A DNA stretch of 64,000 nucleotides, taken from Canna indica (taxonomy: Eukaryota > Streptophyta > Magnoliopsida > Zingiberales > Cannaceae). The position numbers were made by a program, and so were the translations under genes. Every line of letters starts with the position of its first letter. Within the stretch, counting starts at the first letter, position 1. Under the pieces are notes generated by a model. It worked only from the letters and a program-made list of their open reading frames with translations, was not told the DNA's origin and made no database searches. Below are positions 10,807 to 21,056 of the stretch, in pieces. The stretch lies in the NCBI GenBank assembly GCA_034359265.1, contig CP136890.1, positions 67,581,501-67,645,500 on the forward strand, in the 5' to 3' direction.

Positions 10807-12541
10807 TGTTGGCTTTAGGTTTTCAACCTTAGCCTTAATCTCGGTTTTGATGGTTTTGATGATAACAAACATGGGACTAATGATTTCATTGAGAATATCT
10901 TTCAGGTTCCATATCGGTTAGTGCACGACGTCCGCGATCGGAGAAATCGGATAAATCGACAAGGATGCTCGTCGGCGCTCGGGAATCTTCAAGAAAGGGA
11001 GTTTACGTTTAGGGTGTCTAGAAATTAATGTAATCCTCATATGATGCATAAGAAATCCAAAAATCTATCATGAACCTCAAACCATGAAATTCCGGGACCG
11101 CCCTAAAATTCACTAAAACTAGGGAGCTCCTTGGAGAGCTATATGATCCAAACTTTTTCTTAAAATAAAAAATGGCGGTAATTATTCCTTGGGTCAAAAC
11201 TAGATAACGAGGTATTTTTTAGGATTTTTTGGAAGCCTTTAGCATATCCTTATTTGACCCGAAAGATTAGAAAATTTCTGTTTTATACTAGATCCCAAGA
11301 ACTAGATTTTGATCCTTAGAGATTTTGATTTTTTAGATATTTTTATTAAACTCAAATGGGGTATAATCCTTATATAACATTTATGTTTTAAAGTTATCAT
11401 GTTATAAAGTTATCATATATAAGTAGATGTAGTGGTGAAGACGGAAGCAGAAAACCCAAGCAAAGACCCAGTCTGCCCAGTCCAGACAAATTTTGGTCGA
11501 TCGTTCGGTCGACCGAATGGCGACAGAAATAGGCCGAGGATGGCAGTCGACCGACCTGCGAATAGGCAAAGACGCTGCGCACGTCGATCGACCGACGGGT
11601 CGACCGAATGTCGCGAGCGTCTAGGCGGTCGACTCGTCGGTCGATCGACCACAGGGAAAATTGCAGCGGTCGAATGACCGGCCAACCGATGCTTCAACCG
11701 GCGGCCTACAACGGATAGATTTCTATCCGTTGAGTGTCGTTTCTTCACCAGGGTATAAATATACCCTCATATAAATCTTCTAACACTCTTCCTTAATTTT
11801 AACAGAATTTATTGAGCACTCAAAAGGAAGATCTAAGCCTTCCAAATAGGATTAATCATTTCCGCTCTATTCTCCTGCGACAATTTTTACAAATGGTCGT
11901 TCTTCCTCAACTCGAGAATTAATTCGAGCTGTTCGTCTTGACAAGTTGGAGGCATTGAAGGCTTGAGAAGAGCTCTAATGCTTGGTTTATTCTTTAGCTC
12001 TTTTCAATTGTAATTTTAACTATTATTGAACCTATTTTTTATTTGTGCGTGTGAAGTTGAAGTGTTTGGTCTTATGTGTTGGGTATAAGTGGTTACTTGG
12101 TGTTATGTGTAAAGCCACTTTTGTAAAACGTAGTTGTTACTAGGATTAGTTTAGTTGTCCCTTAGGGTTGAGGTGGAAGAGGACTCTCGATAAGAAGGCG
12201 GTGACTTCCGGGTGTGGAAGTGCCTTAGGTCGAGAGTGCGTCTCTTCGGTGAAAAGCCCTCGGGTGCAAGGGAAACAAAAATTAATTTAGTAAAACTAGT
12301 TTAGAAATTCTAAGCGGGGTGCTTAGGTAGTGGAGTAGGCATTGGAGCCGAACCACTATAAATATTTGTGTTTGTATTGTTTTATCGTCACTTGTGCTTA
12401 ATTGTGTTTATCGCTTCCGCATTCAATCATCAAATCGCAAATTGCCTAATTGATCTAAGTATACGATTAAAATTAGAATTTAGGCTAATAGATTTAGTAA
12501 ACACACTATTCACCCCCCTCTAGTGTGTCATTTCGCCCACA
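10807..12541 (+). mobile_element. Solo LTR (copia, Sirevirus-like family B) inside RNase H
   Basis: A 1735-bp LTR from TGTTGGCTTTAGG to ...TTTCGCCCACA with no internal element sequence, so a solo LTR left by recombination. It contains a GGTCGACC-type palindrome array (about 11494-11690), a perfect hairpin CAACGGATAGA/TCTATCCGTTG (11709-11732), a TATA box in GGGTATAAATATACCC (11751-11766), and the TAGTGG...CCACTA stem (12328-12358). It resembles the LTRs at 44395-46043 (reverse) and 56442-58002. Frames within it are spurious. Confidence 0.87.
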
Positions 12542-12546
12542 CTCAA

Positions 12547-12948
12547 TTCTTAGGAGCGAGTCTTATTTCTTAATTCTCAAAGAAATAAAATTTAGTCGCG
12601 CTTTCAACTACCGAAGCAGAATACATCACTGCGGCTAGTTGTTGTGCGCAAGTCCTTTGGATGAAACAAATCCTTTTAGACTATGAACTTAGGTATTCTT
12701 GCATACCTATTCATTGTGATAATATTAGTGCAATAAATTTAACCAAGAATCCCATTTTACACTCTAGAACTAAGCATATAGACTTAAGACATCATTTTCT
12801 TAGGGATAATGTGACTAAGAGAAATATATCGATAGAATTTGTATCCACCGATAAACAACTTGCCGATATATTTACAGAACCTTTGGTTGAAGAAAGCTTT
12901 ACAAATTTAAGGATGCAATTAGAAATTTGTGCTTTTCCTAGTAACTAA
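12547..12948 (+). pseudogene. Copia RNase H, 3' part after the solo LTR
   Basis: Resumes the domain split at 10806: FLGA, then SKK and VALSTTEAEYITAASCCAQ, LWMKQILLDYEL, HCDNISAINLTKNPILHSR, TKHIDLRHHFLRD and ADIFTEPL, ending at TAA 12946-12948. Two stops precede STTEAEY (positions expected to code Trp and Gln). The piece carries the TEAEY and CDN signature residues of copia RNase H. Non-functional because of the insertion and stops. Confidence 0.85.
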
Positions 12949-13363
12949 AATATATTTTCTTCAAAATGTATATGTTTTTCAAAACTTGCATTCTATAAAG
13001 TATCATCACACTTATGTATTGCTCTGTAGTGGGGCTTTGCGACCTATTGGTGTTTGCCTTCTATAGGCTTACATTAATGGGAAGGACTATAGTGGTAGAT
13101 GATACTTGGTTTTTGTGGCTTTCTTGGTTTTTATGATGACACTCATAAATTGTACCTTAATTCTTACCCTTTTTGATTGATGTCAAAAGGGGGAGAAAAA
13201 GTAAGGTCACACTTGGTTTTCACGATGCATATAGTTATGGTGAGTTTTATAGTTGAATGCATATGTGAAGTTACATATCTTGCATGCCCTAACTCAAACT
13301 CACAAACACTTATGCTTTCTAAAAATTTCATGTTATGTTGGTCATCATCAAAAAGGGGGAGAT
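12949..13363 (+). other. Noncoding spacer with two polypurine tracts
   Basis: Between RNase H and the 3' LTR there is no convincing coding sequence (the 13177-13374 frame overlaps both tracts). It contains AAAAGGGGGAGA at 13185-13196 and again AAAAAGGGGGAGAT at 13350-13363 next to the 3' LTR. The second is the primer for plus-strand DNA. Repeated upstream tracts are a feature I associate with Sireviruses. Confidence 0.7.
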
Positions 13364-14828
13364 TGTTGGCTTAAGAGTCTCTCTTAATCCTCGATCTTTA
13401 TTTTGGTGATAACAAACATGTATTTAATCCAAGTGTGAAGTTTTGAGTTCAGGTTGAGGTTGCAATAAGCATGCCAAGTCCGTTCAAATGAGACGAAAGA
13501 AAAGATCGTCAAAGGAACGAAAGAAGAAAACGTTGAAGAAAGGCTCGAGCTTAAATCAAGTAGAATTCATGTAATATACCCCTAGGATAAGTTTATCCCA
13601 AGCCAAAATTGTAAAGTTATCCAAGTTGAAACTTGATAACTAAACCCATAAAAAAGGCATGTAAAAATCCAAGAAGAAGTCAGTCTCAGCCTGAGTTCGG
13701 TCGATCAAACAAGGCAGTAGTCTGCCAAGCAGCCTATTCAGTTGACCGAACGGTCGACCGAATGATGGTAAAAACTAGCAGTAGACATTCGGTCGACCAG
13801 TCGGTCGACCGAAGTTGGCGAAGCAATCTGCGCAAGGCTGTGTCGATTGATTGACCGAAGTAAAAATTGGGCAGAATGGTCACCGGTCGACCGATCGGTC
13901 AACCAAATTGGAGATCGCTTGGCGTGCGACCCTGGCTCCATTGATTCGGTCGACCGACTGATCGACCGAATGTGGGATCGATAGTTTTTCGTCAGTCGGT
14001 CGACCCATCGATCGACCGAGCTCTCTCACACAGCCAGCGGTCGCATTGGCGGTCGATCAATCGGTCGACCGTCCGATCGACCGGCCAGCGACCGAACGGC
14101 TTCAACGACTATTTTTTTACCCGTTGAACGGACCGTTCGAGTGAGGGGTTATAAATACCCCTCACCTAACTTCTTTACTTTTTTCTTAGAACTTTTATTG
14201 AGCAATTAAAGAAGTTTTTCAGCCTTCATTAAGAGTGAATTCGTGCGCGCCCTCTGCTTCCGTCGACAACTCATTTCGAGCGCTGCTTCCCTACTTCCTT
14301 CAATCTTGCTGCAACACAAAGAATGATCTTCCTACAAGTTGGAGACGTGAAGGCGCAAGAAAGGAGTCTTGGTTCATTTTACATTTTTAAGCTCTTTTCT
14401 ACTGTATTTGAAGTTTATTGTAAACTTGTTTTCCATTTGAGATAGCTACTAGGTGTGCTAGGAAACACTTAGGGATAACCTTATAGGATTGTGTTTTGCC
14501 TAGATGAATAGGATTGAAATGTTCTCAGAGTGGTGAGAAGGGTGTCCTCATTGTATTCAAAGGAAAACACAGATTCTATAAAGTAGTTGTTAGAAATCCT
14601 TGGTGATGAGCCAAGGTAGTGGAGTAGGCAGTTGGCCGAACCACTATAATTACTCTTGTTTGCATTGCTTATTTGCTTGTCTATCATTGCTATTTATATT
14701 TGATCACATTTACCATTAAGAGATAATTGCATTAAGTGCAGCTAAAATTGAGTAAGAAGAAAATATATAAAAAAAAAGACAGACACTATTCAACCCCCCC
14801 CCCTTCTAGTGTCGGATTTCACACAATA
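13364..14828 (+). repeat. 3' LTR of the 4999-14828 copia element
   Basis: 1465 bp, starts TGTTGGCTTAAGAGTC right after the polypurine tract and ends CACACAATA before ATCTT. Same modules as the 5' LTR: palindrome array about 13697-14090, TATA near 14150, stem TAGTGG...CCACTA at 14617-14646. Differences from the 5' LTR are mostly transitions and short indels, for example a longer C run near 14800, so insertion was not recent. Confidence 0.88.
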
Positions 14829-14833
14829 ATCTT

Positions 14834-14893
14834 CAACTACATTACAACCAGATTTAGAGAAAAGACATCTCCTCCTCCATATCAAAAATAGAT
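14834..14893 (-). other. Short flank between copia and LINE, probably older LINE
   Basis: Sequence between the two insertions. If the copia is removed it is contiguous with the minus-strand LINE RNase H remnant ending at 4993. Too short and degenerate for a domain call. Confidence 0.3.
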
Positions 14894-14911
14894 TTATAGA
14901 AGATTGAATTA
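14894..14911. repeat. Target-site duplication of the large LINE (left copy)
   Basis: TTATAGAAGATTGAATTA occurs here and again at 25215-25232, an 18-bp perfect repeat bracketing a minus-strand LINE. The left copy is followed by a T7 run (poly(A) on the minus strand), as expected for target-primed reverse transcription. Confidence 0.9.
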
Positions 14912-15009
14912 TTTTTTTAAGAAAAAAAAATAACTATCAAGTCAAGTTGTGTTCAAATAGTGGGTAGAGGAGGCAGAGGATCATCGATCGTGCACTCCTC
15001 GCCAATAAC

Positions 15010-15975
15010 TCACACACACCCATATTCCTTTTGGTTATTTGCAACTTTATTTATATCAACCTCACTTTCAGTGTACATATCCCTATACAATGATGAATTG
15101 GAATCATTATTAGGTTCTCTACTAAACAACAATTGGAGAACCCGGGAATTATCAACTAGGCTGCTTACAGAACTAACAGATTCTACTACAAGGGATGGGC
15201 TAATTTTAGTCCATTCATTATTCTCTTTACAAAATATAAAAGAAGGATGGTAAACATTCTTTAAGGTTGTGTTGGAGGAAAATAGTTTCAGTCCTTCCTT
15301 CGCAAGATTATGAGCATGAGTATTTTCTTCCCTCTTTACATGAGACCAGCTGATGGAAACAAACTCCTTAGCAGCTAACAAGATTTCGCCTACTAACCCT
15401 TTTAAAAATCAAGATGGTTTAAACTTCATCTGCAGGATATTAACAGCTCTAAGGCAATCTAAAAAAACATTTATATGCTTTATATTCAATTGTTTTGCCT
15501 TCAATAAACTCAGCCAGATAGCCCATATTTCTGTTGTCAAAGTGTCTGGTGCATTCATAAAACCGAGACCTTTATGAGTAATATTATTTTCTTCCCCTTG
15601 AATTTGAATCCCAATACCAGTTTCCTTACTATCTTTTAACCAAGCAGCATCACTATGGATTCTGTAAACATCCATTTGACAGCCAAAATCACCAATGCTT
15701 GCCATATTCACAGCAGTAGCATTCCTTTCACTGATGGTCTTACTTGGTGCAATGTTATTGATCTTTTTCAACCAATTGAAATCCAGATTTGAGGCATCTT
15801 TGGAGTTTCTTTGGGTTACCTCAGCAAGAGATCTATAGAACAGAACATTAAAGCTTGAGCATCTCCCTCTGAATAGACTATCATTTATGTTCATCCATAA
15901 ATTCCACAAGCCTACAGCTATAAAAGCAACCAAAGCATTCCTTGAATTTTTATCCATACCATCACCTTCATTCAA
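15010..15975 (-). pseudogene. LINE ORF2 C-terminal RNase H domain
   Basis: Two open pieces. The first (15975-15409) contains GLWNLWMNINDSLFRG, then RIHSDAAWLKDSKETGIG (the DxAW start of RVT_3-type RNase H) and TTEIWAIWLSLLKAK with the catalytic Glu, and VFLDCLRAVNIL with the next Asp. The second (15381-15010) contains WSHVKREENTHAHNLAKEGL, the end of the domain, then a non-conserved tail. They are separated by a stop near 15408, so the domain is broken in its final third. Confidence 0.8.
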
Positions 15976-16618
15976 CCATTTGTCATTTATCCATTCAGCT
16001 TTAAACTTGAACTTGAAGCTAAAGCTAGTCTCAAACTTTCTCCAGAAATCCTAAGCAAATGAACAGCTAAACAGAATATGACTGATATTATCACTATCTC
16101 TATTATATACATAGCATGGGTGATTTTGCAGGTTACAAAATTTGGAAAGATAATCTGAGCATGGCAACATTTTCAGTATTAATTTCCATATGGAAAATTT
16201 AATTCTAGGGGCCACTTTTAGATGCCAAACTTTCTACTAATCAAATTTATGATCTTCAGAAATATTCTCATCCTCTCTTAGAAAATTATAGGCAATCTTA
16301 CTAGAGAGCTTTCCTTTATCATTCAATCCTCAAATCCACTTGTCTTTGTCCTTCTGATTCTTTAGAAAAATCTAACAAATTTTAATTACTAAATCACTGC
16401 CAAATAAGCTCTCTAGCATATCAGTTCTCCCGCCACCATTCATTATTAGTTCACTAACTTTTTCATATTTGCAGCATGTCTATGTTGACATAAGTAGGCC
16501 ATTTCCCAATTGGTATACATTCTATCCATGGATCATTAAGAATGCTAATGTTCTCCCCATTCCCTACTTTCATTTTCAGACCCATTCTCAATTTGGAGAT
16601 GACCTGAAATAAGCTTTT
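15976..16618 (-). pseudogene. LINE ORF2 region between RT and RNase H
   Basis: Minus-strand sequence continues ORF2 in several frames with stops. A zf-RVT-like segment is suggested by Trp/Cys/His spacing near 16090-16140 (coding strand reads roughly CNLQNHPCYVYNRD), but no long open frame survives. Position, between RT and RNase H, is where plant LINEs have this segment. Confidence 0.5.
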
Positions 16619-17062
16619 TCATGTCCAGGAAATTTTACCCATACTATGATCACTCCAAGGGTTATATTTCCCATGTCTAGCCAGAAGCAGCTTGGACCAA
16701 AGGAAGTCCTTTTTGTTGAGAAAAGGCAAAATTCTATTGGCAGGAATAGAATATTTCATGATACTCAAATCCTTGATGCCTAAACCACCCTCTTTTTTAC
16801 ATTTAGTTACCATATCCCATTTTATGAGGTGAAGACCTTTCCTTTTGCTGCTTGTTTTCCATAAGAATCTCCTTGCATTCATGGTGTATTTTTTTATTAC
16901 TCCCTTATTTATCCAGGTAGTTGATAACGAATGAAGAGGAATAGAATTTATCACAGAATTTATCAAGACTGTTTTACCTGCTTGTGAGATGTGTTTGCTT
17001 GCCCAATTCTCTATTCTGGTTGAAGCTTTATCAATTATCAAACTTTGGTAGTTTTGATTCAG
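16619..17062 (-). pseudogene. LINE ORF2 post-RT segment, cut by hAT
   Basis: The minus-strand frame reads KLNQNYQSLIIDKASTRIEN, WASKHISQAGKTVLINSV and IPLHSLSTTWINKGVI, then KEGGLGIKDL, typical of the stretch after the RT fingers in plant LINEs. The first part of the open frame (17167-17071) comes from the inserted hAT and is not LINE. Upstream coding resumes at 21119 with GVFIDRGK. Confidence 0.8.
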
Positions 17063-17070
17063 CTTCCCTC
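17063..17070. repeat. 8-bp target-site duplication of the hAT element (left)
   Basis: CTTCCCTC here and at 21111-21118. Eight bases is the hAT rule, and removing the insertion with one copy rejoins LINE coding sequence. Confidence 0.92.
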
Positions 17071-17444
17071 CAAGCTTATTATCGCGACCAAAAAAATTTC
17101 GCGGTAGCGAACCTTGATAATATCGTTTCGCGATCGATATATCGTCCGCGTCGTGATATATCGACAATATAATATATATTATAAATATAAATTATAATAT
17201 ATATATATATATAATAGCATTGGAAGTCATTAGACTCATTACTTATGATATTGCACGTAGCAAAGTAGCAAACATAATTGTCATGAATCATAAAACATAG
17301 CAAAGTACCAAATATAGAATATACAAACCACCCACATAGCAAAATAGCAAACATAGAATATACAAAAATCCAATTCACATAGCATGAACAATAAACATCA
17401 AGTAGCTAAAGTCATCACAATCACCAAATCTCCAATAGTCCAAT

Positions 17445-20050
17445 CTAAAAAAGATTATCAAAATCTTTTTCAATGTCTTCATTAGGGGTATTATCCATTG
17501 GAGGAGTAGTTGGTTTGAGCCCAAAATCATCTTCAATGTCTTCATCGTCATTTGGAAATATCTCTTCTTCTCCTTCATCACTTGAATTTTCATCCACCAA
17601 TCTTGAAGTAGAAGTAGAAGTAGAACAACGATGACGTCGATTATAAGTGACAAGCTCATTAATTCCACGCTTCCTTGGAAAATTACGACCCTCAAGGGCA
17701 TTTGAAGCACCAATGGCTTCATCAACAAACTCAAAAGGAATTCTATCATCCTCTTCATCATCATTGTTGAACCACGCATTTGTCCCCCAATCAAAATTGT
17801 CAAGTACTAGTGGATCATAGTTTTTGCCACATTCACGAACTTTTTGAAATCTCGTGGCAATCTTTCGATTGTATTGGACATACACCAAATCATTCAATCT
17901 TTGGTGCAATAATCTATTTCTTTTCTTGGTGTGAATATATACAAAAGAAAAGTAATTAAATAAAAATAATAAGTAATAACTACTAAGAAAGTACTAAAAA
18001 AGCATAAAATACTTAATTACTTACAAACTCAAAAGTGCTCCAATTTCGTTCACACTCGGAGGACGAACAACGAAGACTAACAATGCGCTTTGCAAACTTT
18101 GAAAACTCGGGAGTACGTCCACCGAAGGATTTCCACCATTCAACTAACATTAAAAATATAAAATATTAAAATTCAAAAATATGTAAAGACAATAAATATT
18201 AATAAATAAAATAATACACAATATACTTACGAGGAATCCTATTTGAGCGCTCTCTAATCACCATCTCTCTTGCAAAAGGTCCTCGATCTTCATCATACAT
18301 ATCGGCATCTAGAAGTATCTTGGATCGCATTGTATCATCCAACACTAATTTCTCAAGTACATCAATGAAGTCTTCACGTAGTTTCCCCGAGTACACGACA
18401 TCATTTTTCTTGATGTCAAAATACTTGCCCGGATTGAGAAATAGAGCCGCACCATATAATGGTGTTTCCATTTGACGCTCCCATCGACTTTCAATGATAT
18501 TAATGATTTTCTTGCACAAAGTGGATTTGTGGGCCAAGACTTGTTTGATCCTCCTCTTAGCTTCACCCATTGCCGCGGCTAATTCCGTCATAGCGGGTTT
18601 TTCATCACCATCCGCTATCCTCAAAACCACAAGTAGAGGTTGTGATGCTCTAATGCAATCTTCAACTGCCTCCCAAAATTTAACCACATGGATTAATTCA
18701 TAAATTTTCTTTCCCGCTTCGGTCTTGCATAATTTTGAATCAAACCAATCTTGACTTACAAACAACCGCTGCAACTCTTATTTAAATTTCCTCAAACATG
18801 ACAATGTTAGAAATGCAGTCGCAAATCTAGTAGCCCCGGGTCTAACAAGATCATGTCCGTTAGTGTGCTCCCTCATCGCATCAAGAAGGCGACCATGTCT
18901 ATAAATGAATGTGGTCAATGATCTTGCTCTTGCGATTGTAGGCTTGAATTCTTTCATTTTTCCCACATCTTCCAACATAAGATCCAAGCAATGTGCGGCA
19001 CAAGGGGTCCAAAACAGTGTAAGCAACCTTTGCTCCAACAATCTCCCCACTGCCTTATAGTTGGCGTCATTATCTGTGATAACTTGAACAATATTACTTG
19101 GGCCAATTTCTTCAATCTTGGTCTCAAGTAAGTCAGCCAACATCTGAGCATCATGACACTGACTTGAAGCATCAACAGAGCTAAGAAAAATAGTCCCTTG
19201 TGGACTATTTACAAGAAAATTTATTAACTGTCTCCCTCTTCTGTCTGTCCACCCATCTGACATAAGAGTACACCCATCTCTTTCCTAAACCTCTTCATGT
19301 TTGCGCTTTAAATCTTCTGTTTGTTCTTTTTCCTTTTTCAATAAAGGAACCCGCAACTCATGATATGTGGGTGGTTTGTAGCCCGATCCAATTTGTGCTA
19401 TACCTTCAACCATCAACTCATAGCTTCTTGAGTTTGTCGCATTGAAAGGAATGGCATTCTCATAGAAGAAGTTGGCTACATACATATTAACTTTTTCAAT
19501 AGCCTCTTTTGTCTTCAAAGACCTTTCAATGGTTTGTTGGCTAGGACCTTTGGATTGTCTTTCATCCACAATTTCTTCTGGAGTTCTCTGTAGCAATCCA
19601 CCAATCTTGGTTTGTGATGTGAATTGTGAGTGTAACACTTGTGACATTGCTGCAAACTGAATAGCAGCCTTTTTTTTTCTTCTTGTAAATTGTTCCCGAG
19701 CTTGGCATGGAGTTGGAAGCTGTAGAATGGTCTACTGGTGCCACTGCTTCTTGTTCATCATCCAAACTGAATGGTGTCTTCCTCTTAGAAGCAAGGGCAT
19801 CATGCATTTATCTCATTATCAACGTTGTGGTTTTATCACAATTTTTCACGTCTCCATAACCACCCGCCAAATGTTGTTTAAGTCTTGTGATTCCCCCGTT
19901 CAATTGGTTGCCACAAAGTGAACATGCAATCAATTGTCTTTTGTTTAAATCCGGCCAATATCCATATCTCCAACCAATATCCTTCGACTTCGGTTTCCGT
20001 TTAGGATCTTTAGAAGGATCATAAGGCATTTCACCAGAATTTCCCTCCAT
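17445..20050 (-). pseudogene. hAT transposase (BED, DUF659, hATC), with introns, damaged
   Basis: Start at 20050 (MEGNSGEMPYDPSKDPKRKP). A BED zinc finger follows (CSLCGNQ...RLKQHLAGG...KNC, about residues 42-72). MSDGWTDRRGRQLINFLVNS (19263 on) and TPCAAHCLDLMLED belong to the DUF659/RNase H-like core; GAALFLNPGKYF is further on. Intron 18144-18230 has GTAAGT and TAG ends and restores NRIPLEWWKSFGG. Exon 18025-18143 holds CSSSECERNWSTFEF, the hATC motif. A last exon (about 17935-17445) has RLNDLVYVQYNRK and an acidic C terminus; its acceptor is unclear. Lesions: stop at about 19808, a frameshift in an A9 run near 19673, stops near 19286 and 18779. The intact protein would cut and paste the element. 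Confidence 0.85.
18144..18230 (-). other. Intron of the hAT transposase
   Basis: On the minus strand CCTC|GTAAGT opens it at 18230 and TGTTAG|TTGAA closes it at 18144. Splicing joins the frames as ...RIP-L-EWWKSF, matching the family order of core then hATC. Confidence 0.75.
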
Positions 20051-20119
20051 AATTTACTGCACAATATAAACAATGTTGCACACAAATACACAATACAAAA
20101 TGATCACAGCTAAACAATG

Positions 20120-20260
20120 TTTTCACATAACATCTAAGCTGTTGTTCTGTGAAATCAAACCAGAACAACTAAGCTGTTCTGGATATTGATTTCAGAACAG
20201 CTTAAGCTGTTCCAGAATCAAATTCCGAGAACAGCAAGAACAGCTTAAGTTGTTCTTGCT
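20120..20260. repeat. Degenerate CTGTTC/GAACAG motif cluster
   Basis: Direct and inverted copies of AGCTGTTCT, GAACAGC and GAACAAC are spread irregularly here, leading into the regular 24-bp array at 20261. It starts about 70 bases upstream of the transposase start codon, so it lies in the promoter or 5' UTR of that gene. Confidence 0.6.
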
Positions 20261-20500
20261 GTTCTTGATTCGAGAACATCAACTGTTCTTGATTCGAGAA
20301 CAGCAACTGTTCTTGATTCGAGAACAGCAACTGTTCTTGATTCGAGAACAGCAACTGTTCTTGATTCGAGAACATCAACTGTTCTTGATTCGAGAACATC
20401 AACTGTTCTTGATTCGAGAACAGCAACTGTTCTTGATTCGAGAACATCAACTGTTCTTGATTCAAGAACAGCAACTGTTCTTGAATCAAGAACAGCTTGT
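20261..20500. repeat. 24-bp tandem repeat, ten copies, each a near palindrome
   Basis: The start GTTCTTGATTCGAGAAC recurs at 20261, 20285, 20309, 20333, 20357, 20381, 20405, 20429, 20453 and 20477, exactly every 24 bases, alternately followed by AGCAACT or ATCAACT. Each unit is nearly self-complementary about TTCGAGAA. It is open in both directions and would read as 8-residue repeats (minus strand NQEQLLFS), but with codons dictated by the palindrome it is unlikely to be coding. It sits 210-450 bases upstream of the hAT transposase start. Confidence 0.92.
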
Positions 20501-20881
20501 TCTTAAAGCTGTTCTTGATTCAAGAAAGTTGTTCTTGATTGGTTGCAGCTGCTACTTCGGGAAAAAAAAAAAGAATGGGCGGAAATGTCACAAGAATAAA
20601 AAATGATGGAAATGCTGACTCGCCGAGCTGTGGAGAAAAGATCGTCGAAACATACCTGGCCGGAAAATAGAAAAGCGTCGCCGGAGAAATGAGGTGCCAA
20701 CGGGATGCGAGGAAGCTTCCGAGAGAGTCGCTGACAGGATGCGAGGGAGGAAAAAGATTGAAGAAGATAGAGGCGCCGATCGAGCAGGGAGGGTTTAAGT
20801 TAGTTTTTTTTAAAAAAAAAAATCAATAATTTAGATATCCTTATCACTAAGTTGGATGAAAAAAATCGCAAAAAAAACCCC

Positions 20882-20949
20882 TGGCCCAGCGGTGGAACCT
20901 TTCCCGGTCCACCGCGCGGGCCAGGGTTCGAATCCTGTGTTTTTTTTTT
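20882..20949 (+). other. tRNA-like segment with A box, B box and T run
   Basis: TGGCCCAGCGGTGG (20882-20895) fits the Pol III A box and GGTTCGAATCC (20925-20935) fits the B box, 29 bases apart, with a run of T from 20940 that could terminate Pol III. This is the head structure of tRNA-derived SINEs. I cannot fold it into a full cloverleaf, so it is more likely a SINE head or chance element-internal sequence than a tRNA gene. Confidence 0.45.
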
Positions 20950-20965
20950 CTTTTCTTGTACCGCC

Positions 20966-21056
20966 TATCTCGTCGGGATCTCGTCCAAGATTGGACGAGA
21001 TCCCGACGAGATATATGATATCTCGGGATCGCCTGTATCGTCCAGACGATACAGGC
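20966..21056. repeat. Strong hairpins at the hAT subterminal end
   Basis: A perfect 21-bp stem (20966-20986 with 20993-21013, 6-base loop AAGATT) built on TCTCGTCGGGATC, followed by an 11-bp stem GCCTGTATCGT/ACGATACAGGC (21031-21041 with 21046-21056, loop CCAG). A third near-palindrome GCTATCTCGACGAGATAGC lies at about 21074-21092. They end about 20 bases inside the right TIR. Subterminal repeats bind transposase in hAT elements generally; that role here is inferred. Confidence 0.85.

Larger units (their letters stand above)
4999..14828 (+). mobile_element. Complete Sirevirus-like Ty1/copia retrotransposon, TSD ATCTT
   Basis: The element runs from TGTTGGCTTAAG at 4999 to ...CACACAATA at 14828 and is flanked by perfect 5-bp duplications ATCTT (4994-4998 and 14829-14833). 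Order: 5' LTR, tRNA-Met PBS, gag with UBN2-type core and two zinc knuckles, protease, integrase, RT, RNase H, a noncoding spacer with two polypurine tracts, 3' LTR. Long LTRs (about 1.47 kb), two zinc knuckles, a coiled-coil gag tail and repeated polypurine tracts fit the Sirevirus genus. A solo LTR of another copia family splits RNase H (10807-12541). Numerous stops and frameshifts show it is not autonomous. LTR ends are TG...TA instead of TG...CA, chosen because only these give a matching target duplication. Confidence 0.88.

Noticed and set aside
20261..20500. CRISPR-like array
   Set aside because: No distinct spacers; a continuous 24-bp minisatellite in a plant transposon.
20202..20606. 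Long frames on both strands through the 24-bp repeat, encoding NQEQLLFS or LFLIREQQ repeats
   Set aside because: Open only because the repeat length is a multiple of three and lacks stops; palindromic unit reads similarly on both strands, no start context, and it lies in the transposase promoter.
20882..20949. Functional tRNA gene
   Set aside because: A and B boxes fit, but no convincing acceptor or anticodon stem could be built; kept only as a tRNA-like segment.
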